Counted from the stretch's first letter, positions 17,142-29,769 are shown. The stretch: 64,000 nucleotides of DNA from Pseudomonas triclosanedens (GCF_026686735.1 NZ_CP113432.1:1922001-1986000); one strand, 5' to 3'. Numbers and translations: made by a program. Notes: generated by a model not told the origin, from the letters alone.

Positions 17142-18287
17142 ATGCGGGGCCAACGGCGGGTGTGGGTTGCGGCGGGTGTGTTGGGAGCGGCCATCGTAGC
17201 GGCGGGGCTGTGGGGGATCGGCGGCAGGCAGGACGCGCCGCGCGCTGCCGCGCAACCCGCCGGGATTCCGGTAACCCTGGCGCGGGTCGCGCACGAGGAC
17301 CTGACGCAGAACATCGATGGCGTCGGCACCGTCACTTCGCTGCACAGCGTGCTGGTGCGTCCGCAGGTGGAAGGCCTGCTCACTGCGCTGTTGGTGGAAG
17401 AGGGGCAGATGGTCGAAAAGGGCCAGTTGCTGGCGACCATCGACGACCGCGCCATCGCTGCGGCGCTGGAGCAGGCCGAGGCGACCCGGCAGAGCAACCA
17501 GGCGCAGTTGCGCATCGTCGAGCAGGATCTGCAGCGCTATCGCACCCTTAGCCAGCGCGGCTCGATCTCCCGGCAGATACTGGAACAGACAGAGGCCGAG
17601 GCTGCGCGCCTGCGCGGCACCCTGCGCGGCAACCAGGCGACCATCGAGGCCGAGCGCGTGCGCCTGTCCTATACCCGCATTACTTCGCCGGTGGCCGGGC
17701 GCGTCGGCATCCGCAACGTCGACGTCGGCAACCTGCTGCGTACCAATGACAGCAGCGGCCTGTTCACGGTCACCCAGATGTCGCCGATTTCCGTGGTCTT
17801 CGCCCTGCCGCAGGAAACCCTGCCTCGGCTGCAGCCGCTGCTGGGCGGCGCCGCGCCGGTGGTTGCCCATAGCCGGGATGGCGGCGAGCTGCTGGGCGAG
17901 GGGCACCTGAACAGCATCGACAACCAGGTGGCCAGCAGCACCGGCACCATCCGCGCCAGGGCGGTCTTCGACAATCCCGATGGCAAGCTGTGGCCGGGGC
18001 AGTTCGTCACCGTCGACCTGCGCGCCGGGGTGCTGCGCAATGGCCTGGTGCTGGACAGCCGGGCGGTGCGCCGCGGCCTGGATGGCGCCTACGTGTTTCG
18101 CATCGAGGAGGGCAAGGCGCAGAAGGTGCCGGTGCGCATCGTGCAGGAAGTGGAGGGCCGCAGCCTGATCGAAGGGCTGGCGGCGGGCGATGAAGTGGTG
18201 CTCGATGGCCACTCGCGGCTGACGCCGGGGGCGCGGGTCGAGATACAGGGCGATGCGCAGGCGCTGGCGCGCCGGAGCCAGCCATGA
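17142..18287 (+). CDS. RND efflux periplasmic adaptor (membrane fusion protein)
   Basis: 381 residues. An uncleaved or signal-type hydrophobic N-terminus (about 7-25) is followed by the lipoyl/hairpin region (VRPQVEGLLTALLVEEGQ), an alpha-hairpin coiled coil (about 105-165) and beta-barrel and membrane-proximal domains. It links the inner-membrane RND pump to an outer-membrane channel. GGGAGAG precedes the ATG by 5 bp. Its stop overlaps the permease start (ATGA), so the two are translationally coupled. No outer-membrane factor gene is nearby, so a channel encoded elsewhere must be used. Confidence 0.92.
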   Translation: MRGQRRVWVAAGVLGAAIVAAGLWGIGGRQDAPRAAAQPAGIPVTLARVAHEDLTQNIDGVGTVTSLHSVLVRPQVEGLLTALLVEEGQMVEKGQLLATIDDRAIAAALEQAEATRQSNQAQLRIVEQDLQRYRTLSQRGSISRQILEQTEAEAARLRGTLRGNQATIEAERVRLSYTRITSPVAGRVGIRNVDVGNLLRTNDSSGLFTVTQMSPISVVFALPQETLPRLQPLLGGAAPVVAHSRDGGELLGEGHLNSIDNQVASSTGTIRARAVFDNPDGKLWPGQFVTVDLRAGVLRNGLVLDSRAVRRGLDGAYVFRIEEGKAQKVPVRIVQEVEGRSLIEGLAAGDEVVLDGHSRLTPGARVEIQGDAQALARRSQP

Positions 18288-21200
18288 CTGTGCGCGCCGG
18301 CATGTCCGGCTGGTGTGTGCGCCACCCTATCGCGACCTGCCTGCTGACGCTCGCCTCGCTGTTGCTCGGCCTGCTGGCTTTCCTGCGGCTGGGCGTGGCG
18401 CCGTTGCCGCAAGTGGACTTCCCCACTATCCAGGTGCAGGCGCTGCTGCCCGGCGGCAGCCCGGAGACGATGGCTTCCTCGGTGGCGACGCCACTTGAGG
18501 TGCAGTTCAGCGCCATCCCCGGCATTACCGAGATGCTCTCCACCAGCGCGCTGGGTTCGACCACGCTGACCCTGCAGTTCGAGCTGGAGAAGAACATCGA
18601 TGTCGCCGCCCAGGAGGTCACCGCCGCGATCAATGCCGCCTCCGGACGCCTGCCGGCGAACATGCCGAACCTGCCGACCTGGCGCAAGATCAACCCGGCG
18701 GACAGCCCGATCATGATCCTGCGGGTGAACTCGGAACTGATGCCGCTGATCGAGCTGAGCGACCTGGCCGAGGTGTTGCTGGCGCGGCAGCTCAGCCAGA
18801 TCGGCGGGGTGGGACAGATCTTCGTGGTCGGCCAGCAGCGCCCGGCGATTCGCATCCAGGCGCAGCCGGAGAAGCTCGCCGCGTACCGCCTGACCCTCGG
18901 CGACCTGCGCCAGTCGTTGCAATCGGCGAGCGTCAACCTGGCCAAGGGCGCGTTGTTCGGCGATGGCAGGGTGTCCACGCTGGCGGCCAATGACCAGTTG
19001 TTCAGCCCTGACGAATACGGCGATCTCGTCGTGGCCTACCGTGCTGGCGCTCCGGTATTCCTGCGCGATCTGGCGCGGGTGGTGAAGGCGCCCGAAGACG
19101 ACTACGTGCAGGCATGGCCGGATGGTCGGCCTGGCGTGGCGCTGGTCATCCTGCGCCAGCCCGGCGCCAATATCGTCGAGACGTCCGACGCCATCCAGGC
19201 CGAGCTGCCGCGCCTGCGCGAGATGCTGCCGGCGGGTGTCGAGGTGGAGGTGCTCAACGACCGCACCCGGACCATTCGTGCCTCGCTGCACGAGGTAGAG
19301 CTGACCCTGTTGCTGACGATGGGCCTGGTGGTGCTGGTGATGGGCCTGTTCCTGCGCCAGCTTTCGGCAACCCTGATCGTCGCCACGGTACTTGCGGTTT
19401 CGCTCAGTGCGAGTTTCGCGGCGATGTACCTGCTCGGCTTCACGCTGAACAACCTGACCCTGGTGGCGCTGATTATCGCCGTGGGGTTCATCGTCGACGA
19501 TGCCATCGTGGTCGTGGAGAACATCCATCGTCATCTGGAACAGGGCAAGGACCGCTTGCAGGCGGCGCTGCAGGGCGCCTCGGAGATCAGCTTCACGGTG
19601 GTCTCCATCAGCTTCTCGCTGATCGCCGCGTTCATTCCGCTGCTGTTCATGGGCGGTATCGTCGGGCGGCTGTTCCGCGAGTTCGCCGTCAGCGTCACGG
19701 TAGCCATCCTGATTTCGGTGCTGGCCTCGCTGACCGTGGCGCCAATGCTCGCCTCGCGCTTCATGGGCGCACCGAAGCATGGGCACGGCCAGAGCGGGAT
19801 TTCCGGGTGGCTGCTGGCGCGCTACGCCAGGGGGCTGGACTGGTCGCTGAGTCACCAGCGCACTGTGCTGGCCGGTTTCGGGCTCTGCGTGGCCATCGCG
19901 GTGGCCGGGTATGTCGGGATTCCCAAGGGCTTCTTCCCGTCCCAGGACACCGCCTTCGTGTTCGGCACCACCCAGGCGGCGGAGGATATCTCCTATGCCG
20001 ACATGGCCGGGAAGCATCGCCAGCTCGCCGAGATCGTCGCCGCCGACCCGGCGGTGCAGAGCTACAACCATGCCATCGGCATCACTGGCGGCAGCCAGAG
20101 CCTGGCCAACGGGCGCTTCTGGATCGTGCTCAAGGACCGCGGTGACCGCGATGTCTCGGTGGATGAGTTCATCAACCGCCTGCGGCCCAAGCTGGCCAAG
20201 GTGCCGGGGATCGTCCTCTATCTGCGCTCGGCGCAGGACATCAACCTCGCCACCGGGCCGGTGCGCACCCAGTACCAGTACGCATTGCGCAGCAACGACA
20301 GCGCCGCGCTGGCGCTGTGGGCGGACCGCCTGACCGAGCGGCTGAAGGCCGAAGGCGGCCTGCAGGATGTATCCAACGACTTGCAGATGGGCGCCAGCAT
20401 TACCTCTTTGCAGATCGATCGTGTGGCGGCGGCGCGTTTCGGATTGTCCGCCGAGGACATCAGCCAGACGCTCTACGACGCTTTTGGCCAGCGCCAGGTC
20501 GGCGAATTCCAGACCGAGATCAACCAGTACAAGGTCATCCTCGAACTCGATTCCCGCCAGCGCGGCCGCGCCGAGAGCCTGGCCTGGTTCCACCTGCGTT
20601 CTCCGCTGACCGGCGAGATGGTACCGCTGGCGGCGGTGGCCAAGGTCGTTCCGGCGAAGTCCGGGCCGTTGCAGATCAACCACAACGGCATGTTCCCGGC
20701 GGTCACGCTGTCCTTCAACCTGTCGCCGGGCATGGCGCTCGGCGACGCCGTACAACTGGTGCAGCGCGTGCAGGAGGAGATCGGTATGCCGGCCAGCATC
20801 GGTGGCCAGTTCCAGGGCGCGGCGCGGGCGTTCCAGAGTTCGCTGGCGACCCAGCCGCTGCTGATTCTTGCGGCGCTGTTCGCGGTCTACGTGATCCTCG
20901 GCGTGCTCTACGAGAGCTTCGTGCACCCGCTGACGATTCTTTCCACGCTGCCCTCGGCGGGCATCGGCGCGGTGTTCCTGCTCTGGGGCTGGGGGCTGGA
21001 GTTCTCGGTGATGGCGCTGATCGGCCTGGTGCTGTTGATCGGCATCGTCAAGAAGAACGGCATCCTGATGGTCGACTTCGCCCTGGCCGCCCAGCGCCAG
21101 CGTGGGCTGTCGCCCTTCGAGGCGATCCGCGAGGCATGCCTGGCGCGTTTCCGGCCGATCATGATGACCACGCTGGCGGCGCTGCTGGGCGCCATTCCGC

Positions 21201-21376
21201 TGATGATCGGCTTCGGCACCGGCTCGGAACTGCGCCAACCGCTGGGTGTGGCAGTGGTCGGCGGGCTGATCGTGAGCCAGGCGCTGACGCTGTTCAGCAC
21301 GCCGGTGGTGTACCTGGCGCTGGACCGTCTGTTCCACCGCCCGCCGCAGCCCCTGGCCATTGGAGGTGCGGCGTGA
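18284..21376 (+). CDS. RND efflux pump permease, HAE1/MdtB-like
   Basis: 1030 residues, the normal length for an RND transporter of the resistance-nodulation-division superfamily, with twelve predicted membrane helices and two large periplasmic loops. The proton-relay acidic pair is seen in [15 protein letters not shown] of TM4, typical of multidrug (hydrophobe/amphiphile) rather than heavy-metal exporters. With the coupled adaptor it should export drugs or other amphiphiles using proton motive force. A two-component system follows 50 bp downstream. The layout matches PA1435-PA1438 of PAO1 (memory). Substrates unknown. Confidence 0.92.
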   Translation: MTVRAGMSGWCVRHPIATCLLTLASLLLGLLAFLRLGVAPLPQVDFPTIQVQALLPGGSPETMASSVATPLEVQFSAIPGITEMLSTSALGSTTLTLQFELEKNIDVAAQEVTAAINAASGRLPANMPNLPTWRKINPADSPIMILRVNSELMPLIELSDLAEVLLARQLSQIGGVGQIFVVGQQRPAIRIQAQPEKLAAYRLTLGDLRQSLQSASVNLAKGALFGDGRVSTLAANDQLFSPDEYGDLVVAYRAGAPVFLRDLARVVKAPEDDYVQAWPDGRPGVALVILRQPGANIVETSDAIQAELPRLREMLPAGVEVEVLNDRTRTIRASLHEVELTLLLTMGLVVLVMGLFLRQLSATLIVATVLAVSLSASFAAMYLLGFTLNNLTLVALIIAVGFIVDDAIVVVENIHRHLEQGKDRLQAALQGASEISFTVVSISFSLIAAFIPLLFMGGIVGRLFREFAVSVTVAILISVLASLTVAPMLASRFMGAPKHGHGQSGISGWLLARYARGLDWSLSHQRTVLAGFGLCVAIAVAGYVGIPKGFFPSQDTAFVFGTTQAAEDISYADMAGKHRQLAEIVAADPAVQSYNHAIGITGGSQSLANGRFWIVLKDRGDRDVSVDEFINRLRPKLAKVPGIVLYLRSAQDINLATGPVRTQYQYALRSNDSAALALWADRLTERLKAEGGLQDVSNDLQMGASITSLQIDRVAAARFGLSAEDISQTLYDAFGQRQVGEFQTEINQYKVILELDSRQRGRAESLAWFHLRSPLTGEMVPLAAVAKVVPAKSGPLQINHNGMFPAVTLSFNLSPGMALGDAVQLVQRVQEEIGMPASIGGQFQGAARAFQSSLATQPLLILAALFAVYVILGVLYESFVHPLTILSTLPSAGIGAVFLLWGWGLEFSVMALIGLVLLIGIVKKNGILMVDFALAAQRQRGLSPFEAIREACLARFRPIMMTTLAALLGAIPLMIGFGTGSELRQPLGVAVVGGLIVSQALTLFSTPVVYLALDRLFHRPPQPLAIGGAA

Positions 21377-21425
21377 GGCGGGGCTGGGTAGCATGTCCGG
21401 CGGACGCATCAAACGGAGCTCCGGC

Positions 21426-22118
21426 ATGCGCGTACTGATTGTCGAAGACGAGAGCAAGACCGCCGACTACCTGCAGCGCGGGCTGAGCGAGCAGGGCTTC
21501 ACCGTGGACGTGGCGGCCAACGGCATCGATGGCCGGCACCTGGCGCTCAACGGCGAATACGATGTCATTGTCCTCGACGTGATGCTGCCCGGCATCGATG
21601 GCTACGGCGTGCTGCGCGCGCTGCGCGAGCGCCGGCAGACCCCGGTGATCATGCTCACTGCCCGCGAGCGCGTGGAGGACCGCGTGCGCGGCCTGCGCGA
21701 AGGCGCCGACGACTACCTGATCAAGCCGTTCTCCTTTCTCGAACTGGTGGCGCGCCTGCAAGCTCTGACCCGGCGCGGCGCACACCTGGAAAACGCCACG
21801 CAGATGCGCATCGCGGACCTTGCCATCGATCTGGTCAGCCGCCGTGTCTCCCGTGGCGGCACGCGCCTGGAACTGACTGCCAAGGAGTACTCGCTGCTCT
21901 GTGTGCTGGCTCAGCGCAGCGGGGAAATTCTCTCCAAGACGGCCATCGCGGAACTGGTCTGGGACATCAATTTCGATACTGACACCAATGTCGTCGAAGT
22001 CGCCATCAAGCGCCTGCGCGCCAAGCTCGACGGGCCGTTCGACACCAAGCTGCTGCACACCATCCGCGGCATGGGCTACGTGCTGGAGAGCCGCGTCGCC
22101 CAGGGGCGAGAGGCGTGA
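21426..22118 (+). CDS. OmpR-family response regulator linked to the RND pump
   Basis: 230 residues from the ATG at 21426. Receiver domain: acidic cluster VEDES near the N-terminus, phospho-acceptor Asp in [13 protein letters not shown], conserved Lys in [10 protein letters not shown]. The C-terminal winged helix ends in [14 protein letters not shown] and [10 protein letters not shown], the hallmark of OmpR/PhoB DNA-binding domains. Closest in style to CusR/CopR-like 'heavy metal' regulators. The stop overlaps the GTG start of the kinase gene. It probably regulates the pump operon upstream, whose promoter region has direct TGTCA repeats. Confidence 0.92.
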   Translation: MRVLIVEDESKTADYLQRGLSEQGFTVDVAANGIDGRHLALNGEYDVIVLDVMLPGIDGYGVLRALRERRQTPVIMLTARERVEDRVRGLREGADDYLIKPFSFLELVARLQALTRRGAHLENATQMRIADLAIDLVSRRVSRGGTRLELTAKEYSLLCVLAQRSGEILSKTAIAELVWDINFDTDTNVVEVAIKRLRAKLDGPFDTKLLHTIRGMGYVLESRVAQGREA

Positions 22119-23539
22119 AGGGGGTATCGCTGTCGACTCGCCTGGCAGGCATGTTCGGCGCCGCCGCGCTGGGCATCTTTCTGCTCATCGGTTCGACGAT
22201 CTACTGCGTGCTCGATGCGCAGATCGAGCGCCTGCAGCGTTCCGAGCTGGATACTCGTTTCAACATGGTCGCGCGCATGCTCGACAAGCCCGACCTGGCC
22301 CAGCGCTGGCCGCACATGCGGCTCAAGCTCGATACTCTGAGCCAGGAGTACGAGCTGATCCGCTTCTGGATCGACGGCGATGATGCGCGTTTCCGCTACG
22401 GCGAGCCCAACGAGGCGGTGCGGCGGATGCTCGGCAGCGGCAACGGTTATGCCGAGCTGGAACTGCCGGGCCATGATTCGCCGCTCAGTGCCCGCGTCGG
22501 CCACCTGCCAGCCGGCGATGGCAGGCCGGCGCTGGTGCTGCTCGCGGCCATCGACAGCGTGGCATTCCAGCAGGCGCGGCAGGCCACGCTGATCACGCTG
22601 TTCGTACTCTCCGCGCTGGGCACCGCCCTGGCCACTCTGTGTGGCCACTGGATCGCCCGCGTCGGCCTGCGCCCGGTGCACGAGCTTTCCGCCGAGGCTC
22701 GGCAGATCAGCCCGAAGCAGTTGTCCCAGCGCTTGCGCCTGGAAGGGTTGCCGGCGGAGCTGTCGACCCTGGCGCGGTCCTTCAACGAGGCACTGGACCG
22801 CCTGGAACAGGCTTACCTGCGTCTGGAGTCGTTCAATGCCGATGTTGCCCACGAACTGCGCACGCCACTGGCCAACCTGATCGGCCAGAGCCAGGTGGCG
22901 CTGTCCCGCGAGCGCAGTGCGCAGGATTACGAAGAGGTGCTGCAGTCGAACCTGGAGGAACTGGAGCGCCTGCGTGCCATCGTCAACGACATGCTGTTCC
23001 TCGCCCGCGTCGACCAGGGCAGCCTTGCCGCCGAGCGGGTGGAAACGTCTCTGGCCGCCGAGGTGGCCAACACGCTCGACTTCCTCGAGGTGATCTTCGA
23101 TGAGCAGGGCGTGCAGGTGGTCCTGCGTGGAGACGCGCGGGCCGGTGTCGAGCGCGCGCTGTTCCAGCGTGCGGTGACCAATCTGCTGTATAACGCCGCC
23201 CAGCACACCGCGCCGGGCGGGCGCATAGAGGTGCGCCTGAGCGGCGAGCGCGGCGCGGCGCAAGTCGAAGTCAGCAACCCCGGCGAGCCGATCAGCGCCG
23301 GGCAGCGCGCGCGCCTGTTCGAGCGCTTCTACCGCGCCGATCTCGCTCGTGCCAACAGCCAGAGCAGCCACGGTCTGGGGTTGTCCATCGTCAAGGCGGT
23401 GGCGAGCATGCACGGCGGCTCGGTGTTCGTGCGCAGCGAGGGTGGGGTGAATACCTTCGGTTTCACCGTGGACTCGGTGGGACAGGAGGTGCTGCATGAG
23501 GCTGGCCGGCGGCCACGGGCGACGCAGGGCTCAGTCTAG
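22115..23539 (+). CDS. Sensor histidine kinase, CusS/heavy-metal type, partner of the RND-linked regulator
   Basis: 474 residues starting at a GTG that overlaps the regulator stop by 4 bp. Two membrane segments (about 10-30 and 155-178) enclose a periplasmic sensor domain, followed by HAMP, the H-box [14 protein letters not shown]-box [13 protein letters not shown] and G-box [10 protein letters not shown]. All catalytic boxes are intact. Family labels say 'heavy metal', but the neighbouring pump is of the drug type, so the signal could be either. The last 9 bp overlap the convergent YbaN-like gene. Confidence 0.92.
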   Translation: MKGVSLSTRLAGMFGAAALGIFLLIGSTIYCVLDAQIERLQRSELDTRFNMVARMLDKPDLAQRWPHMRLKLDTLSQEYELIRFWIDGDDARFRYGEPNEAVRRMLGSGNGYAELELPGHDSPLSARVGHLPAGDGRPALVLLAAIDSVAFQQARQATLITLFVLSALGTALATLCGHWIARVGLRPVHELSAEARQISPKQLSQRLRLEGLPAELSTLARSFNEALDRLEQAYLRLESFNADVAHELRTPLANLIGQSQVALSRERSAQDYEEVLQSNLEELERLRAIVNDMLFLARVDQGSLAAERVETSLAAEVANTLDFLEVIFDEQGVQVVLRGDARAGVERALFQRAVTNLLYNAAQHTAPGGRIEVRLSGERGAAQVEVSNPGEPISAGQRARLFERFYRADLARANSQSSHGLGLSIVKAVASMHGGSVFVRSEGGVNTFGFTVDSVGQEVLHEAGRRPRATQGSV

Positions 23540-23932
23540 GCGGCGGGTCTTGGTGCGGATCAGGTAGATGGTCACCAGTGTCGCGCTGGTCAGCATGAAG
23601 GCCCAGGCCCACGGGCGCTGCACCAGATAGCAGGAGAGGGCGATGCTGCTCCACATCAGGCCGATGGCGTAGACCTTGCCCTTGAGCGGGATGCCTTCGC
23701 CGTCCAGGTAGTCGCGGATCCACGGGCCGAGTTTCGGGTGGTACACCAGCCAGTCGTAGAATCGCTGGGAGCTGCGCATGAAGCAGCCGGCGGCGAGCAG
23801 GAGGAAGGGCGTGGTGGGCAGGACCGGCAGGAAGATGCCGATCACACCCAGTACCACGCTGAGCCAGCCGACGCCGAGCAGGCTGTAGCGGACCCAGGCG
23901 TGGCGGCTCTGGCGGATTTCCCGCGGCGGCAT
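23531..23932 (-). CDS. YbaN/DUF454 family inner-membrane protein
   Basis: 133 residues with three or four hydrophobic segments, including GWLSVVLGVIGIFLPVLPTTPFLLLAAG, whose PVLPTTPF stretch is the signature of DUF454 (YbaN). Function unknown in the family. The gene overlaps the 3' end of the convergent sensor kinase gene by 9 bp and follows the YecA-like gene by 7 bp on the same strand, so those two are likely co-transcribed. Confidence 0.85.
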   Translation of the reverse strand: MPPREIRQSRHAWVRYSLLGVGWLSVVLGVIGIFLPVLPTTPFLLLAAGCFMRSSQRFYDWLVYHPKLGPWIRDYLDGEGIPLKGKVYAIGLMWSSIALSCYLVQRPWAWAFMLTSATLVTIYLIRTKTRRLD

Positions 23933-23939
23933 CGAGCGA

Positions 23940-24527
23940 TTAGTGAGTGCGCGGTTTCAGGAGCGCTGGTTTCTCTTCCGGGGCCTGGCACAGCAGGAAC
24001 AGGTTGGTCAGCAGTTCGGGAATCTGCGCGACCATGTCGTCCACCAACTGGCGGTCGCGGGCGATTTCGTCGAATTCAGGCTGCTCGTCGAAGAGGCCGG
24101 AGCCGACCATGATCGGCAGCAACAGCTCGCTGACTTCTTCCTCGGCCTGTTCGAACCATACCGCTTCACGCAGGAACACGCCCTCCATGAAGCCGATGCA
24201 CCAGCCGCGGATGTCGGAGTCGTCCGGCTCGTCACCCAGGTAGGGCTCGCAGGGCAGCTCCAGTTCCTCGTCGCTGGCCAGCAGGCGGGTGATGTGCGCC
24301 TTGAGTTGCACAAGGGTGTTCTCGATCTCGGTGCGTTCTTCCTCGCTGCGATAGTGCGGCGGTTCGGCGAACAGGGCATCGATCCACTCGCGATCCGGCA
24401 CTTCCTCCGGGCAGATCGCCAGGGCGGTCAGATAACCGTGTGCCGCCAGGTAGTCCAAGGCTTCCTCGTGCAGGTCATCGGCATCGAGAAAGGCTTGCAG
24501 GCGGGACAGTTGGTCGGCGAAGGACAT
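23940..24527 (-). CDS. YecA/UPF0149-like protein
   Basis: 195 residues from the ATG at 24527, preceded by GAGGTAG. The protein is acidic and helical, with the UPF0149 features [12 protein letters not shown] and EYP-like acidic loops. The family (YecA, YgfB) is small, cytoplasmic and poorly understood; no C-terminal SEC-C zinc motif is present here. A longer frame to 24635 would extend into the recQ promoter region and has atypical composition, so it was not used. Divergent from recQ. Confidence 0.75.
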   Translation of the reverse strand: MSFADQLSRLQAFLDADDLHEEALDYLAAHGYLTALAICPEEVPDREWIDALFAEPPHYRSEEERTEIENTLVQLKAHITRLLASDEELELPCEPYLGDEPDDSDIRGWCIGFMEGVFLREAVWFEQAEEEVSELLLPIMVGSGLFDEQPEFDEIARDRQLVDDMVAQIPELLTNLFLLCQAPEEKPALLKPRTH

Positions 24528-24690
24528 TCGGGTACTACCTCGGAGGTGATCGGTGCCGAATTGTAGTCTTTCCGCGGCCCCGCGGCAAAAGCGAAATGCC
24601 CGCGCAGCCTGTGCCGACGCGGGATTCGGACGCATGTGACGGATTTTTCCACAGTTTCCCGGACAAGGTGCCGGCTGCGGCCGGACGGCT

Positions 24691-24700
24691 TGCGTATAAT
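24691..24700 (+). promoter_or_regulatory. Candidate recQ promoter -10 element
   Basis: A perfect TATAAT at 24695-24700 lies 24 bp before the recQ ATG. The -35 region 17 bp upstream is poor, but the context GCGTATAATGCGCG is shared with the rluB upstream region (GCGTATGATGCGCG). Confidence 0.55.
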
Positions 24701-24724
24701 GCGCGGCTTCATTCGGAGTCCCAC

Positions 24725-26869
<2,145 letters not shown>

Positions 26870-26971
26870 TCGCGCTGAAATACGGCGTTACAGATGAAAT
26901 ATCAATATGCCAGCAACGACGCCCGTTCGAGCCAGTCCTATCTGGCAGGATCGGTCACTTGCAGGTGCGAA

Positions 26972-27259
26972 ATGGCGAGCTGGATGCGGGTAGTGGCGGG
27001 GCTGCTGGTCGTAGGACAGCTCAGCGGGTGCGCCAGTGGTGGCGGATTGTCCGAAGGCGGCAAGACGGCAGTGATGGGTGTCGCTGCGGTGGCGCTGGTG
27101 GCGGGGCTGGTGCTGTTGTCCAAGGACCGCGACGACGATGACGACAAGGCCTACCGCGAATGCCGCAAGCATCACAGCCGCGCGTCTCGCAGCTACTGCG
27201 ATGACTACTACTATCGCGACTATGATCGCCACCGGAACTCCCGTGACGATCGCTGGTGA
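26972..27259 (+). CDS. Small lipoprotein with charged, Tyr-rich tail
   Basis: 95 residues if started at the ATG at 26972, which has AGGTG just upstream; an earlier in-frame ATG at 26894 would bury the signal peptide. A hydrophobic stretch ends in the lipobox LSGC, followed by a second hydrophobic segment (GVAAVALVAGLVLLS) and a striking low-complexity tail containing DDDDD, HH and YYY plus two cysteines. No family is recognised. It lies between recQ and the diguanylate cyclase gene; a functional link is unproven. Envelope location is likely. Confidence 0.65.
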   Translation: MASWMRVVAGLLVVGQLSGCASGGGLSEGGKTAVMGVAAVALVAGLVLLSKDRDDDDDKAYRECRKHHSRASRSYCDDYYYRDYDRHRNSRDDRW

Positions 27260-27267
27260 TCGCCTCG

Positions 27268-27287
27268 CCTGTCATTTTCGTGACAGG
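27268..27287. terminator. Hairpin after the small lipoprotein gene
   Basis: CCTGTCA and TGACAGG form a perfect 7-bp stem with a TTTTCG loop, 8 bp after the stop. No T-run follows, so termination strength is uncertain; it lies just upstream of the next gene's candidate promoter. Confidence 0.45.
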
Positions 27288-27301
27288 GCAAAACGACAAA
27301 C

Positions 27302-27330
27302 TTGTGACGCGCATCTCGAACAGCTATGGT
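27302..27330 (+). promoter_or_regulatory. Candidate promoter of the HsbD-like diguanylate cyclase
   Basis: TTGTGA (27302-27307) and TATGGT (27325-27330) are separated by 17 bp. The ATG at 27326 lies inside the -10 element, which supports the GTG at 27362 as the real start of the following gene. Confidence 0.5.
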
Positions 27331-27361
27331 GGCACTTAGACCTCCACGAGAAGAGGTGAAC

Positions 27362-28519
27362 GTGTCACAACAAAGCTGGCTGGACGACGTCCGCTCCAAT
27401 GCCTATGCCGAGCAGCTTTCCAGGGGATTCCGGCGCCTGCGCTTTTCCCGGGAACTGGAAACCCAATACCGCAACTACCTGCTGGAAGACAGCTTCGATC
27501 TCAAACGCATCGCGCTGAGTATCGGCGTACTGATCTGGCTGGCGCTTGCCGCCATCGATTTCCTCCTGATCACCGGCCCTGTTCACTGGCAGATGCTGGG
27601 CGTGCGCATTGGCGTGCTGGTGCTGCTGGTCATCTGTGGCGGGCTGATCCTGCAGCGCCGGCACATTCGCCTGCTGGTGCCCTTGAGCCTGGCCTGCATC
27701 CTCGCCATAGGCATCGGTGCCGCAGCGGTGGCGGGCATCGCCCATCGGGTCGATCAAGGCTACCCCTACGAGGGCTTGCTGCTGGTGAGCATGGCCGCGT
27801 ATTTCCTGGTCGGGCTGCGCTTCTCCGAGGCAGTAGTCAGCGCCTTCATCGTGCTGCTGGCATACATCGGCTTCGAGCTTTACGCCGGCCTGCCACTGGC
27901 CAAGCTGGTAAGCAACGTGGTGTTCCTGCTGTTCGGCAATCTGGTCGGTGCGGTGGGTTGCTACCTGCTGGAGTACAAGTCCCGCCAGCACTTCCTGATC
28001 AGCCGTCTGCTGAAGGTGATGGCCGAACACGACAGCCTGACCGGCCTGCACAACCGCCGCAGTTTCAATCGTCAACTGGAGCGCCTGTGGCGCCAGGCGC
28101 AGCGCGAGAGCGTCGGGCTGGCATTGCTGCTGTGCGACGTGGACCACTTCAAGGCCTACAACGACCGCTATGGGCACCAGGCGGGCGACACCGTTCTGCA
28201 ACGTATTGGCGAGGTGCTTGCCGGCTGTGCGCGGCGACCCCTGGACATGGCCGTGCGCCTGGGGGGCGAGGAGTTCGCCGTGCTGCTGTATGGCTCCAGC
28301 GAGCGCGAGGCGCAGGAGCGCGCCGAGGTGTTGCGGCATTCCGTGCAGGCGCTGGGTATCGTTCACGAAGGCTCGCTGACGGCAGGGGAGGTGACGCTAT
28401 CCATCGGCGTGTCGTGCCTCTGGCCCGAGACCGGACATCCGTTGCGCAGCATCTACGAGCACGCCGACCGTGCGCTGTACGAGGCCAAGGCGTTCGGGCG
28501 CAACCAGGTCGTGGCTTAG
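27362..28519 (+). CDS. hsbD: Membrane diguanylate cyclase, HsbD-like
   Basis: 385 residues from a GTG at 27362 preceded by AGAGG at 5 bp. The N-terminal ~200 residues hold about six membrane helices. The C-terminal GGDEF domain has active-site motif GGEEF and a product-inhibition I-site RPLD five residues before it, so it should make c-di-GMP from two GTP with feedback control. Position between recQ and a DUF2804 gene matches HsbD (PA3343) of P. aeruginosa from memory; HsbD acts in the HptB/HsbA switch between motility and biofilm. The symbol rests on synteny and architecture. The HptB-HsbR-HsbA genes are not in this window. Confidence 0.8.
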   Translation: MSQQSWLDDVRSNAYAEQLSRGFRRLRFSRELETQYRNYLLEDSFDLKRIALSIGVLIWLALAAIDFLLITGPVHWQMLGVRIGVLVLLVICGGLILQRRHIRLLVPLSLACILAIGIGAAAVAGIAHRVDQGYPYEGLLLVSMAAYFLVGLRFSEAVVSAFIVLLAYIGFELYAGLPLAKLVSNVVFLLFGNLVGAVGCYLLEYKSRQHFLISRLLKVMAEHDSLTGLHNRRSFNRQLERLWRQAQRESVGLALLLCDVDHFKAYNDRYGHQAGDTVLQRIGEVLAGCARRPLDMAVRLGGEEFAVLLYGSSEREAQERAEVLRHSVQALGIVHEGSLTAGEVTLSIGVSCLWPETGHPLRSIYEHADRALYEAKAFGRNQVVA

Positions 28520-28648
28520 GCGTTGCGACCTCGCTCGCCAGCGCCTGCCCGTGGCCGATTCCGTCCCCCGCAGTGGCGCCGTGAGTGACTGCCGCACGCC
28601 TGGGGGCGGTGCTAGGATTCGCCGGACCTTGCCTCCGAGCGCGTGCCC

Positions 28649-29665
28649 ATGCAGCAACTGATCCAGTCCAACGGCCAACCCCACTACGGCATCTTTTCCA
28701 CCACGCCGGCAACGATCAATCATCGCGACTTCGACTACCGCTCACCGATGGGCCGCCGCCTCGGCGCGCTGAGCAAGTGGCGCAGCTTCCACCAGTTCCA
28801 GTACTTCGGCCTGATCAGCCCGACGCTCATCGGCGGTTGCGCGCTGGCTGACGTCAGCCTGCTGACGGTCGGCTTCGTCTACCTCTATCACCCCGAGAGC
28901 GGGCGCATGATCGAGCGGCAGTTCAAGTGTCCGTTGGGCATGGGATCGACTTTCTCGCCCAACCCCGACGATGGCGTCTGCGAGCTGCGCCAGGGTCGCA
29001 ACCTGCTGCGCCTGGAGAATGGTTCGACACCGCTGGAGAAACGCTTGCTGGTTGAGCTGGACGACGGCACGCGCATCGACGCGAGCTTCAGCGAGGAGCA
29101 GCCGGCGTTCGAGCCGATGAGCATCTGCACGCCGACGGCGGTCAACGGCTGGGTCTATGCGCGCAAGGTGGCCGGCGTGCACTGCCGGGGTGAGGTGCGC
29201 AGCGCGCTGGGCGACTACGACCTGCGTGCGCTGGATGCCTATGCGCATCACGACTGGTCGGCGGGCTACATGCGTCGCGAGACCTTCTGGAACTGGGCCT
29301 GTCTGTCCGGCGAGGCGCACGGCAAGCGGGTGGGGCTGAACCTGTCCTGCGGGGTCAACGAAACCAGCTTCACCGAGAACTGCTACTGGCTCGATGGCCG
29401 GCTGGTGAAAGTGGATACCGTGCGCTTCGAGTTCGACCGTGACCATCCGTTGCAGCCGTGGACCATCCGCTCGTATGACGGGCAGGTCGAGCTGCGCTTC
29501 GAGGCCCACGGCCTGCATCAGGAGCGCCTGAACCTCGGCGTGCTGGCAAGCAACTTCAAGCAGATATTCGGCCGCTTCAGCGGTGTACTGCGTCCTGCAG
29601 GGCAGCCGGAGGTGCGCATCGAGAATCTCTGGGGCTTCGTCGAGGATCAGTACGCCAAGTGGTGA
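28649..29665 (+). CDS. DUF2804 domain protein
   Basis: 338 residues from the ATG at 28649 (a GTG two codons earlier is possible). The whole length matches the DUF2804 family, including the conserved centre HHDWSAGYMRRETFWNWA. No signal peptide or membrane segment. Function is unknown; members look like soluble beta-rich proteins. It stands alone between the diguanylate cyclase and the SlyA/MarR gene, 129 bp and 104 bp from them. Confidence 0.85.
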   Translation: MQQLIQSNGQPHYGIFSTTPATINHRDFDYRSPMGRRLGALSKWRSFHQFQYFGLISPTLIGGCALADVSLLTVGFVYLYHPESGRMIERQFKCPLGMGSTFSPNPDDGVCELRQGRNLLRLENGSTPLEKRLLVELDDGTRIDASFSEEQPAFEPMSICTPTAVNGWVYARKVAGVHCRGEVRSALGDYDLRALDAYAHHDWSAGYMRRETFWNWACLSGEAHGKRVGLNLSCGVNETSFTENCYWLDGRLVKVDTVRFEFDRDHPLQPWTIRSYDGQVELRFEAHGLHQERLNLGVLASNFKQIFGRFSGVLRPAGQPEVRIENLWGFVEDQYAKW

Positions 29666-29692
29666 TGCGTCATACCCTGCGACAATCTGTCA

Positions 29693-29721
29693 TTGTACGG
29701 TCTTGATTAGCTGGCTAATAA
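29693..29721 (+). promoter_or_regulatory. Candidate promoter of the SlyA/MarR gene
   Basis: TTGTAC (29693-29698), 17-bp spacer, TAATAA (29716-29721). The palindrome at 29706-29719 overlaps the spacer and -10, where a bound repressor would block RNA polymerase. Confidence 0.45.
29706..29719. promoter_or_regulatory. SlyA-type operator
   Basis: ATTAGC-TG-GCTAAT is a perfect 6+2+6 palindrome. The inner TTAGC-N2-GCTAA is the half-site pattern known for SlyA (TTAGCAAGCTAA). It lies about 50 bp before the start of a SlyA/MarR regulator gene, which suggests autoregulation. The same half-sites recur at 35216-35229. An additional CTAAT-A-ATTAG palindrome overlaps at 29715-29725. Confidence 0.6.
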
Positions 29722-29769
29722 TTAGTCAAATCAACATAGCTGAATCACCTCCCACCGAAACGCGAAACA

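Noticed and set aside
18089..21457. Very long minus-strand open frame opposite the RND permease
   Set aside because: Its product is rich in His, Arg, Gln and Asp without motifs, while the plus strand encodes a complete RND transporter. It is a GC-bias shadow.
24440..24724. Longer recQ N-terminus
   Set aside because: The extra 95 codons overlap the divergent YecA-like gene and the TATAAT element, and RecQ proteins begin at the MLDQAQRIL region.
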